Of a DNA stretch of 64,000 bases, positions 36,972 to 45,280 are shown in pieces (position 1 is the first letter of the stretch; every line of letters begins with the position of its first letter). The stretch comes from Rickettsia endosymbiont of Ceutorhynchus obstrictus (lineage in GTDB: Bacteria > Pseudomonadota > Alphaproteobacteria > Rickettsiales > Rickettsiaceae): assembly GCF_964026565.1 (NCBI RefSeq), contig NZ_OZ032162.1:62001-126000 (forward strand). Reading direction: 5' to 3'. A program made the position numbers and the translations under genes. The notes beneath the pieces are model-generated. The model was not told the DNA's origin. It worked only from the letters and a program-made list of their open reading frames with translations, and ran no database searches.

Positions 36972-37285
36972 AACCTATTAAAGATAATCTAGATTTAATT
37001 CTTAGACGAGTTTTAAATAAGCAACATCCGCTACTTGCCGAAATTGTGATTAATTGGCACAAAATTGTCGGCAGCGCAGTTAATGCTAAAGCGCGTCCTT
37101 TAAAAATAACCTCAGGCATGCATAAAGGACAGAAAACAAATATACTTCATGTACAAATAGAGAATTCTGCAGTCCATCCGGAAATTGCTTTTCAGCAAGA
37201 AATAATATTAGAGCGCATTGCAATTTACTTAGGTTTCAAAGCAATACATAGTTTACGGATAATGGTCTATAAAAGCTCGAAATAA
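36968..37285 (+). CDS. DUF721 / DciA-like protein
   Basis: 105 residues. Pattern of the DUF721 family: IVINWHKIVGSAVNAKARPLKI, a strand with ILHVQIENSAVHPEIAFQQ, then an amphipathic helix ILERIAIYLG and a final IHSLRIMV strand. DciA members of this family load the DnaB helicase in bacteria without DnaC; whether this protein does so is inference. Last gene of the radC operon, 4-bp overlap with the transferase. Confidence 0.78.
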   Translation: MKPIKDNLDLILRRVLNKQHPLLAEIVINWHKIVGSAVNAKARPLKITSGMHKGQKTNILHVQIENSAVHPEIAFQQEIILERIAIYLGFKAIHSLRIMVYKSSK

Positions 37286-37350
37286 TATTCTAAAACTCGT
37301 CTCGGAATAAAAGCTTTAGTTTAAGAAAGGAGTTTTTAGTAGACCTCTCT

Positions 37351-37750
37351 GATGTCATTCTAGCTAAAGGCGGAGCCTTGTTGCATGGCTAATAATTTAC
37401 CGTATTATGGTTATTATAAGTACGGTGTCATACCGAGGCCCCTCCCCACTACTGTACGAACGTTTAAATAAAGAGGTAAAAATTCTGTCATTCCGTGGCT
37501 ACGACCACTTCAGTCCAGCTTATAATATCATAAAAAGATTCTAAAATAAGTCTAATATGGCTTTATTTTCCTGGATGCCGTGATCAAGTCACGGCATGAC
37601 ACAGCCTTTTTTCAGCGTTCGTACAGTAGTGGGTCAAGCCACGGCATGACACCGAAACACTTTGCAAAAATTTGATCCATGCAACAATGCCTATGTTGCC
37701 TCGCAATGACGATCCCTTAAGTTGACACCCATGGATCCACGCAGATATTG
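37351..37750. repeat. Repeat cluster between the radC operon and the autotransporter
   Basis: gtcattctagctaaaggcgg, gccttgttgcatggct, a gtgtcataccgagg host palindrome with the element at 37447-37631, ggcatgacacc, then tgatccatgcaacaatgcc and cctcgcaatgacg. The 228 bp from 37751 to the gene are AT-rich leader without repeats. Confidence 0.78.
37447..37631 (-). mobile_element. MITE-like element, copy 5 of 6 (variant stem)
   Basis: 18-bp terminal inverted repeats present. The right flank is GGTCAAGCC (37632-37640); the left flank has decayed to ggcccctcc-like sequence. It carries the same ccacttcagtccagc change as copy 4, plus a g in the right end (cagcgttcgtaca). Confidence 0.75.
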
Positions 37751-37978
37751 CCTCCTCTTAATTCTTCATTTCTTCAAACAACAACATAATAATATAGTAT
37801 ATTAATAAAATTTAATAGTTATATAAAAGCAACAGATATTTTTATTAACCTCCAAAGGTTTATTTTTCTCAATAATTTATATAGACATAACAAAATCATC
37901 GCTATATATTACTGCATCTTAACGTAATTTTAATAAAATATAAAAAATTCTTAATAAATTGATTTAAGGTGTAATCTC

Positions 37979-40900
37979 ATGAACAACTCTCGGAAAATTC
38001 TTAATAAAATATTTAAAACAGGCTTAGTAACAGCTTCTAGCCTTACTTTACTAATGAATAGCGGAGCATTTGCAGCGGCAGGGGGAGCGCCGGCACAGGC
38101 TGCTGCTAGGAAGGCTAAAGAAAATGGAACGAAAGAGGATGTGAGGCCAAGATCGGACCACAGGACGATAAGCCTTGAAACGGGTAAAGGTTTAACAGGT
38201 AAAGGTGTAATTAGCAAAGATGGAAAATTCGTTGACGGTTCCACATTACAATTAAACAATATAAAGGCTGAGATTTATACCGGTAATCAATCAAATATAC
38301 GTGCGCTTGATTTACACGATCAAAAAGCTACTCTTAATGTGGAAGGATATATTAAGTTAGGCTCCGTGGTTAATACAGCAGGAGGAGACAAAAAGCTTCA
38401 AGTCATAATTAATGATGCACAAGCTTTAACTTTAACCGGTACCGGCACAGACGATAATTTAAAATTTTTCTCCGATGCTAAAGCAATGCCTAATAGCTAT
38501 GCTGCTCTGGGCAGTATAACTTTAGGAGATCAATCGAAGTTAATTATAGATTCTCTTGTGGATAATAAAGAAAATATAACATTATACGGTACTATAAACG
38601 GTGGTGGTACATTAATTATTAATACACCGGCAGAATTTACTAATAGCGCAGAATTTACTAATAGCATCGGCAATAAACTAGACAATGAACTAGGTAATCA
38701 ATATTCCTTAAATGCAATAAATATTAACGCAACTACAGCTATATTTAAGGGTGCAGAAATTAAAGCTAGTAAGATTAACCTAACTGCTGAGTCAGTTTTT
38801 AATATTAGCAATAGAGGCGTAGCAGTGGTAACCGGTGATATAGATAATATTAGTACACAAGAGGGTAAGGGGCAATTAATTATAACGGGAGCAAATAGTC
38901 GAATAGTCGGAAATATAGGAGTCACAAATTCACTGCAAGCGATAAGTATGGGGGAAGGTATAACTACTTTGCAAGGTCAAGTAATTAAAGCTGGGTCAGT
39001 TGTTTTTCTTGCTAATAATTCTAGTTTATCCCTTGACCGTCAAGGAACAAAATTGACCGGTAATATATGCTTCGACGGCTTTGATGCTAAGCTTTATGTC
39101 GCTGATGATATATTAATAAAGGGTAATATAACAAACTATAATAAGGAAGTAGTAGGTGAAATTAACTTTCTAGGCAGCGGAGTAGTTCAAGGAAATACAG
39201 GTCAAGGTGAGACATTAAAAAATATTAACATTCAAGGTGGCGATACAAAAATAGTCGAATTGCAGGGAGATGTTGCCACGAAAAATTTGAATTTTGTTCC
39301 TGCTAATGGTATTGCCGCCGGTACCGTGCAAATAGGCGGTGATTTAACGGCAGAAAACGTTATATTTTCTAACGGTAATGTTCAAGGCGGTATATTAGAA
39401 TTTAACGGACAAAATAAAAAAGGCTATGTTTTTAGTGCTAAGGTAGAAAACGGGGGTAACGGTATGCTTAAAGTTAATACTTACAAACTTACGGCAAATG
39501 ATGTAACTATCGGTGATATCAAAACAATTGATATTCAAGAAGCTAAAACATTTATAATAAATGCCGATCGTGAAGATATTACTTTACTGAAGGGTGGCAA
39601 CGAAATTAATTTTGTAGGAGTGAATTCTAGATTAATATTTAGAAGTAAAAATAATGCAACTATAAACTTAGCTGCTGATTTACCGGCTTTTGCTAACGGC
39701 GGCGGTAAATTAGTTTTTATAGGCGATAATAATAACACATTTTTAACTATTAATAGTGATACTCCCGGTGAAAATAGAAAGATTGGAGAGGTCAACGGTA
39801 ATAAATTAGCAGAACTAACTGTTGTTAATAATGTTATTGTAACTGACTTAATAGACATAAGCGGCACCCGGCAGCTTAATATTATAGGTAAAGCCAAATT
39901 TGTTGATCAAGGAGCAACATCCGCTAAGATTCCGCAAATAAATATCGGGGCGGCATTTCCTCTGACTAAATCTCCGAAGGGTCATGCTATCTACGCGCTT
40001 GATGCAAAAAACGGTGATTTTGGTATTTTAACAGATGGTAATACTATCAATTTTATGCATGAAGATGCAGCATTTATGTTACGAAATTCAGCTGCCGATG
40101 ATAGAATTATAACGCTCGCTAATACTCTTGATACGGGATATAATAATTTTGGTCAAGTTGTAATAAATTCCGTAGAAGCCGGTAAGACATTAACTATTGC
40201 TAGTGCCGACAACAATATTAATATTACCCTTGGTACCGAGGAACACAAATTAAAAAAATTAATTTTTACAGGTGCAGGAAGCATTGATATAGATCCTGAT
40301 ATTTTTGCTACCATATCTTTCGGAGGAAATACAGAGGTAAGACAGCAGGGTAATATCAACGGTAATGTAAATTTCCAAAACCGCGATGCAACTATAACTT
40401 TAGCTGACGGTAAAAACATTACCGGTGATGTTTTTGGGGGTGCTAATGGTACTATAGAGTTTTTAGGCGACGGCAAGATTAAAGGCGAGATCGAACGTCT
40501 TAAAATGTTAAAGGTCGGTAAAGGAAACGTATCGCTCCAAGAAGGCGAGGATTATATAATCAACGAGATTCAGGGAACCGGTACCAAGATGTTAACCTTA
40601 CCGGAAAAATTTATTCTAATCGGCGCTATTAACTCAACCGGCGGCGAGCCTTTAAAATTAAACTTTATCAATGGCGGTAGTGTCAGCGATGTTGTCGGGA
40701 CAGAGGTAAATCCAGTCGGCGACATTACAACAAACGGTGTGACAAGTTTTGATAGTGCCATTAATAGTAACGGTAATATTACATTATCAAAAGGCTCGAC
40801 GACAGAATTTGTCGGTAATATAACCGCAATGAATGTAATAGCTGACGATGCTATTATAAAGGTTACTAATGGCCTTGCTTTTAATAGTAGTTTAACCGGT

Positions 40901-42448
40901 AGCGGTGCCACGATTAGTTTAGGCATTTCGCAAATAACCTATACAGGGCAGGCTAATTTTTCAGATCAGTTAACTATTTTAGCAAATTATGATGTAGTAA
41001 AGAAAGACGGCGGTAACATATTAATTACAGCCGGCAGTAAAATAGACTTATCGCAAGTAACGGATTTACAAATTAATTTTACTGCTCCTGATATAGATAT
41101 TAACGAAATAGATAAAAATATTAAACATACGCTAATATCTTCAGAAGACGATCACGGGCTAGTGCTGCCTGCCGATAAAATTAATATTACCGTCAGCGGT
41201 GAACAAAATCGTTTTGTTAAATGGTCGATAGATGAGTCATCACTGACTGTATCGGCTGCTGATATCTCTAAAGAAGTATTAAAGAAAGAGGCGAAAGAAA
41301 CTTCCGATCCGATAGTGAAAGAAGTTATAGAAGCATTACTTAGCGGTGGTAATAATGATAAAGATGTAGTAGAAAAACATCAATATAGTCCTGCGGTCGG
41401 TGGAGTTGTAAATCAATTAGGTCGTGTTGATAAAGATAAGACACCGGAAATAATAAAACCTCTGATCCAAAATAAGATCAATCCATCGACTGTTGTTCGT
41501 ATACATACAAAAGTAAATAATATAGTGAACGCTACCCTAAATACGAGAATGAATAATTTTGTAGCAGAAGCGGCAGGTGATGAAACGGAAACAAAGCTTG
41601 GCGTATGGGTGAGTCCTTTTATCGGTAATAGCGAGCAGAAAATAAAAGGCGACGTGAATGATTATAAAGCAAAATCAAGAGGTGCTACCCTAGGGTTTGA
41701 TGGTTTTGTAACCGACGATTTGTTACTCGGTACATCTTATACTAGAGTTTATACGATAATGAAGCATAAAAACGATAAGCTCGGTGATGAAAGTAGAGTT
41801 AAGAGCGATATTTACTCTTTATACGGATTATATGATTTACCGAATAGTAATTTATTCTTTAGCGGTATTGCCTTATATAGTAATAGTTTAGTTAAAAATT
41901 ATTCGCAACGTCCGATGATATTGGCGGGCGGAGTAATGAGTTATCAAACGGCGATCGGCAAACATAGATCGCATTCTTATACCGGACAGATTTTGGCAGG
42001 ATATGATTATTTGTCTTCCCAAGCAGTAAACTTAAAACCGATAATAGGTATTAGATATTCTAAATTTAGAGATGCTAGCTATCTTGAGACAGGTACTTCG
42101 TTCCAAAATTTAACGGTTAAAGGAGCAACTTCCGACTTAGTTGAAGGAATAGTTGGTTTTAGAGCTTCTAAAAACATCAATACCGGTCATATGATCCTAA
42201 CTCCGGAATTATATAGTTTTGTTCATCGTCATTTTAAAGATAAATCACAGCTCGTTGATGCAAGGTTACCCGGCATGACAAATCCGTTCCCGAACAGTAA
42301 AATTAACCAGGCTAAAATTAGCTTTAATGTTGGGGGCGGTGTGACTGCTAAATATAAAATGATGGAGTATGGTATTAATTACAATGCTAACATTGCAAAT
42401 AAATATCTTGCCCAACAAGGTAGCTTAAAAGTTAGGGTGAATTTCTAA
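37979..42448 (+). CDS. Sca-family autotransporter, OmpA (Sca0)-like
   Basis: Surface antigen of 1489 residues: signal peptide (1 to about 33, ending near GAFAAAGG), a long beta-helical passenger rich in Gly/Asn/Thr (about 34-1180), and a C-terminal autotransporter barrel from about 1206 (KLGVWVSPFIGN) to the final F. Barrel segments GFDGFVTDDLLLG, SDIYSLYGLYDLP, YTGQILAGYDY, LTPELYSFV and KVRVNF resemble rickettsial OmpA more than OmpB. The passenger has OmpA-like IGNTNSL/TGDIDN themes but not the tandem 72-75-residue repeats of OmpA. Good ribosome-binding site AAGGTG at 37966-37971. Confidence 0.85.
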   Translation: MNNSRKILNKIFKTGLVTASSLTLLMNSGAFAAAGGAPAQAAARKAKENGTKEDVRPRSDHRTISLETGKGLTGKGVISKDGKFVDGSTLQLNNIKAEIYTGNQSNIRALDLHDQKATLNVEGYIKLGSVVNTAGGDKKLQVIINDAQALTLTGTGTDDNLKFFSDAKAMPNSYAALGSITLGDQSKLIIDSLVDNKENITLYGTINGGGTLIINTPAEFTNSAEFTNSIGNKLDNELGNQYSLNAININATTAIFKGAEIKASKINLTAESVFNISNRGVAVVTGDIDNISTQEGKGQLIITGANSRIVGNIGVTNSLQAISMGEGITTLQGQVIKAGSVVFLANNSSLSLDRQGTKLTGNICFDGFDAKLYVADDILIKGNITNYNKEVVGEINFLGSGVVQGNTGQGETLKNINIQGGDTKIVELQGDVATKNLNFVPANGIAAGTVQIGGDLTAENVIFSNGNVQGGILEFNGQNKKGYVFSAKVENGGNGMLKVNTYKLTANDVTIGDIKTIDIQEAKTFIINADREDITLLKGGNEINFVGVNSRLIFRSKNNATINLAADLPAFANGGGKLVFIGDNNNTFLTINSDTPGENRKIGEVNGNKLAELTVVNNVIVTDLIDISGTRQLNIIGKAKFVDQGATSAKIPQINIGAAFPLTKSPKGHAIYALDAKNGDFGILTDGNTINFMHEDAAFMLRNSAADDRIITLANTLDTGYNNFGQVVINSVEAGKTLTIASADNNINITLGTEEHKLKKLIFTGAGSIDIDPDIFATISFGGNTEVRQQGNINGNVNFQNRDATITLADGKNITGDVFGGANGTIEFLGDGKIKGEIERLKMLKVGKGNVSLQEGEDYIINEIQGTGTKMLTLPEKFILIGAINSTGGEPLKLNFINGGSVSDVVGTEVNPVGDITTNGVTSFDSAINSNGNITLSKGSTTEFVGNITAMNVIADDAIIKVTNGLAFNSSLTGSGATISLGISQITYTGQANFSDQLTILANYDVVKKDGGNILITAGSKIDLSQVTDLQINFTAPDIDINEIDKNIKHTLISSEDDHGLVLPADKINITVSGEQNRFVKWSIDESSLTVSAADISKEVLKKEAKETSDPIVKEVIEALLSGGNNDKDVVEKHQYSPAVGGVVNQLGRVDKDKTPEIIKPLIQNKINPSTVVRIHTKVNNIVNATLNTRMNNFVAEAAGDETETKLGVWVSPFIGNSEQKIKGDVNDYKAKSRGATLGFDGFVTDDLLLGTSYTRVYTIMKHKNDKLGDESRVKSDIYSLYGLYDLPNSNLFFSGIALYSNSLVKNYSQRPMILAGGVMSYQTAIGKHRSHSYTGQILAGYDYLSSQAVNLKPIIGIRYSKFRDASYLETGTSFQNLTVKGATSDLVEGIVGFRASKNINTGHMILTPELYSFVHRHFKDKSQLVDARLPGMTNPFPNSKINQAKISFNVGGGVTAKYKMMEYGINYNANIANKYLAQQGSLKVRVNF

Positions 42449-42518
42449 TCTTAAAGTCATTATAAATCTTTTTCTTTATATTGACCTCTTATTTGTTATA
42501 TCATATTTTAGACTTACA

Positions 42519-43110
42519 ATTGCGAGGAGGCAATGCCCGCGTGGATAGTTAAAACGTTCTCGATGTCATTCCTAGCTCAAGGCGGGAATCTAGAAAAAAT
42601 ACTTAAAATAAACAATTATATAAAAATTTACTATATAATTCGCTTAAATATTTTCTGGATTCCCGCCTGCGCGGGAAGGCATTGTTGCGTGGATCAAAAA
42701 TTGCTATATTTCGGGTATTTTTTAAAAGTACCGCGCTGTCATGCCGTGGCTTGACCACGGCATCCAGTTAGGCTTTTTAATTTTTTCTGGATACCGTGGT
42801 CAAGCCCACTACTGTACGAACGTTTAAATAAAGAGGTAAAAATTCTGTCATTCCGTGGCTACGACCACGGAATCCAGCTTATAATATCATAAAAAGATTC
42901 TAAAATAAGTCTAATATGGCTTTATTTTCCTGGATGCCGTGATCAAGTCACGGCATGACACAGCCTTTTTTCAACGTTCGTACAGTAGTGGGTCAAGCCA
43001 CGGTATGACAATTTTAAGCGATTTTAACCATCTACGCAACAATGCCGCGCGGGGAATGACATCAAAAATTTGAGCCATGCAACAACGCCGTATCTATGCG
43101 GGAATGACCT
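42519..43110. repeat. Long repeat cluster between the autotransporter and hemH
   Basis: Order: cgaggaggcaatgcc, a gtcattcctagct...cgcctgcgcggg palindrome with AT-rich centre, gcattgttgcgtggatc, a gtcatgccgtggcttgacca...ctggataccgtggtcaagcc palindrome holding the element at 42807-42990, then ctacgcaacaatgcc and ccatgcaacaacgcc ends. No gene in this 676-bp gap. Confidence 0.8.
42807..42990 (-). mobile_element. MITE-like element, copy 6 of 6
   Basis: Perfect 18-bp terminal inverted repeats and perfect GGTCAAGCC flanks (42798-42806 and 42991-42999), set in an intact host palindrome. It has the unbroken ccacggaatccagc stem, unlike copies 4 and 5. Confidence 0.8.
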
Positions 43111-43124
43111 TGTCGGGTAAATAA

Positions 43125-44162
43125 ATGTCAAAAAAAATAGCTATTATTCTTTTCAATTTAGGCGGACCGGATAGTTTAAAATCGGTAAAACCGTTTTTAT
43201 TTAATTTATTTTACGATAAGGCAATTATTAACCTGCCGAACCCTTGGCGTTTTGTCATCGCTAAAATAATTTCTATCACGAGAAATAAAAAATCTCAAAA
43301 AATCTATTCGTTAATCGGTAATAAGTCGCCTTTACTAGCTGAAACGGAAGCGCAGAAATTAGCCTTAACTAAGGAACTGCAAAAAACTATAAAAGAAGAT
43401 TTTAGTATTTTTATAGCTATGCGTTATTTTTCACCGACATCAACGGAAGTAATTAAGCAAATAGAAAAATATGCGCCGTCAGAGATAATTTTATTACCGT
43501 TATATCCACAATTTTCAGCTACTACTACCGGCTCGTCGGTTAAAGATTTTATAAATAATTTCAACGGCAATATTCCGATAAAAACGATTTGTTGTTACCC
43601 AAGGCAAGCAGATTTCATAAAAGCGCATGTTTCATTAATCAAAAAATATTTAGCAGATAAAGATAATTGTCGTATAATATTTTCGGCACATGGCTTGCCG
43701 GAAAAAATAATAACGGCAGGCGATCCTTATCAATGGCAAATAGAGGAAACCGTAAGGTTGGTAGTAAAGGAGTTAAATATCGATAATTTGGATTATAAAG
43801 TAACTTATCAAAGCAAAGTAGGACCGGTAGAGTGGTTAAAACCCAATACCGAAGATGAAATAGAGATAGCCGGAACGGTAAAAAAAAATTTAATAATAGT
43901 GCCTATTGCTTTCGTCTCCGAACATGTTGAAACTTTAGTAGAGCTTGATATAGAATATAAATTAATTGCAGATAAATACGGAATCGCTTATACTCGCATA
44001 CCGACACTTAGAGTAAATAAAATTTTTATTAATGGCTTAGCAAAAATAGTATTAGGATTAATTAATATTAAAGCTGATGAAAAAGGTAATAATTTAATAG
44101 TAAGTGCTGAAGGTAAAAGAATATGTCCCCCCAAATTTACAATGTGTTTGTGTAAGAAATAA
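43125..44162 (+). CDS. hemH: Ferrochelatase
   Basis: Inserts Fe2+ into protoporphyrin IX, the last step of heme synthesis, at the inner membrane. Seen: ILFNLGGPDSLKSVKPFLFNLFYD at the start, LPLYPQFSATTTGS, FSAHGLPEKII with the metal-binding histidine, and FVSEHVETLVELDIEY. 345 residues is normal. The C-terminal end CPPKFTMCLCKK is Cys-rich. hemJ, the preceding step, lies 326 bp downstream past a repeat. Confidence 0.96.
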   Translation: MSKKIAIILFNLGGPDSLKSVKPFLFNLFYDKAIINLPNPWRFVIAKIISITRNKKSQKIYSLIGNKSPLLAETEAQKLALTKELQKTIKEDFSIFIAMRYFSPTSTEVIKQIEKYAPSEIILLPLYPQFSATTTGSSVKDFINNFNGNIPIKTICCYPRQADFIKAHVSLIKKYLADKDNCRIIFSAHGLPEKIITAGDPYQWQIEETVRLVVKELNIDNLDYKVTYQSKVGPVEWLKPNTEDEIEIAGTVKKNLIIVPIAFVSEHVETLVELDIEYKLIADKYGIAYTRIPTLRVNKIFINGLAKIVLGLINIKADEKGNNLIVSAEGKRICPPKFTMCLCKK

Positions 44163-44194
44163 TATTAGAAGAAAGAGCAAGAAAGAAGGAAACG

Positions 44195-44425
44195 GTCATT
44201 GCGAGGGGGCGTTGTTGCATGGATCGAAAATTGCCATGAAAAGGGCGTCATTCCCGCGTAGGCGGGAATCCAGAAAGTTAAAAAGTTAATATGAGCAAAT
44301 TAAATAGTAATTTATTATATAATTTTACTTATTTTAAGTATTTCTCTGGATTCCCGCCTGCGCGGGAATGACACCGAGGGCGTTTTTAACCATCCATGCA
44401 ACAACACCATTGCCTCCTCGCAATG
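44195..44425. repeat. GTTGCATGG palindrome between hemH and hemJ
   Basis: Opens gggcgttgttgcatggatc and closes atccatgcaacaacacc; inside a gtcattcccgcgtaggcggg...cccgcctgcgcgggaatgac palindrome around an AT-rich centre. A tcctcgcaatgac fragment follows. Confidence 0.78.
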
Positions 44426-44488
44426 ACCGTTTCAGTCTTGCCGATATTCTTCTTTTACCGATAATTATAAAAGATTTAAATAGGAAAA

Positions 44489-44926
44489 ATGGCAAATTAT
44501 TATCTATGGTTTAAAGCAATTCATCTAATATCCGCGATATGCTGGATGCTAGGGTTGTTATATTTACCACGTATGTATGTTTATCATACTAAGGTAAAAA
44601 TCGGCGGGGAAGCCGATAAAATGCTGCAAGTGATGGAATTAAAGTTAATGCGGATTATCATGAATCCGACCATGATCAGCACCTTTATTTTCGGTATCAT
44701 AAATGCTTATATTTACGGAATAGTTGCGTTAGGTGTTTGGTTTCATGTTAAAATGCTAGCAGTTGTAATTTTAGTTATTTTTCATGGGTTACTTGCCAGA
44801 TGGCGTAAAGATTTTGCAACCGGCAAAAACACCCATTCCGAAAAATTTTATCGTCTTGTTAACGAGATTCCCACAGTTTGTATGGTTGTAGCCGTCACTA
44901 TGGTCATAGTGAAGCCGTTTGAGTAG
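44489..44926 (+). CDS. hemJ: Protoporphyrinogen IX oxidase HemJ
   Basis: Membrane enzyme oxidising protoporphyrinogen IX to protoporphyrin IX. 145 residues with four hydrophobic segments. WFKAIHLISAICWMLGLLYLPRMYVYH carries the conserved histidine, and WFHVKMLAVVILVIFHGLLARWRKDF the second. This is the HemJ (formerly UPF0093) type used by alphaproteobacteria lacking HemG/HemY. Placed next to hemH, which supports the assignment. Confidence 0.92.
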   Translation: MANYYLWFKAIHLISAICWMLGLLYLPRMYVYHTKVKIGGEADKMLQVMELKLMRIIMNPTMISTFIFGIINAYIYGIVALGVWFHVKMLAVVILVIFHGLLARWRKDFATGKNTHSEKFYRLVNEIPTVCMVVAVTMVIVKPFE

Positions 44927-44964
44927 AGTTCTATCCAAAACTCTACTTGTGGGGGTAATTTATA

Positions 44965-45108
44965 CGTCGATCCGGGGCTTGATCCCGGCATCCGGAAAAT
45001 AAAGCCTTAAATAAATTCAGGATGACTTTTTTGTTTTTTCTGGATTCCCGCTTTTAGCTAGAATGACATACTGCTACTTTTATCAGCCGTCGTAGCCACG
45101 GAATGACA
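44965..45108. repeat. Decayed repeat fragments downstream of hemJ
   Basis: gtcgatccggggcttgatcc, taaattcaggatgac, ggattcccgcttttagctag, gaatgacatactgctac and cgtagccacggaatgac are pieces of several modules without intact ends. 45109-45240 is AT-rich with nothing recognised. Confidence 0.6.
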
Positions 45109-45280
45109 ACCTACCTTAAAATCATCACCTTTCCTTCTCAACTTTGTTGCAAATTTACAGTTCGTTAAATTTTTATCAGATGCCTAACTAGTTATTTATT
45201 CAACTTATAAGACAAAAATGCTTTTATATTTTGATTGATCAAAATAAATAAATAATCAATTTATAAGGCATAGATTAGTT

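Noticed and set aside
37979..42448. Calling the autotransporter OmpB (Sca5)
   Set aside because: The barrel segments and passenger themes fit OmpA (Sca0) better, though the signal-peptide region GLVTAS recalls OmpB; so left as OmpA-like without a symbol.
42533..42754. Open frame after the autotransporter
   Set aside because: Lies in a repeat cluster with no coding pattern.
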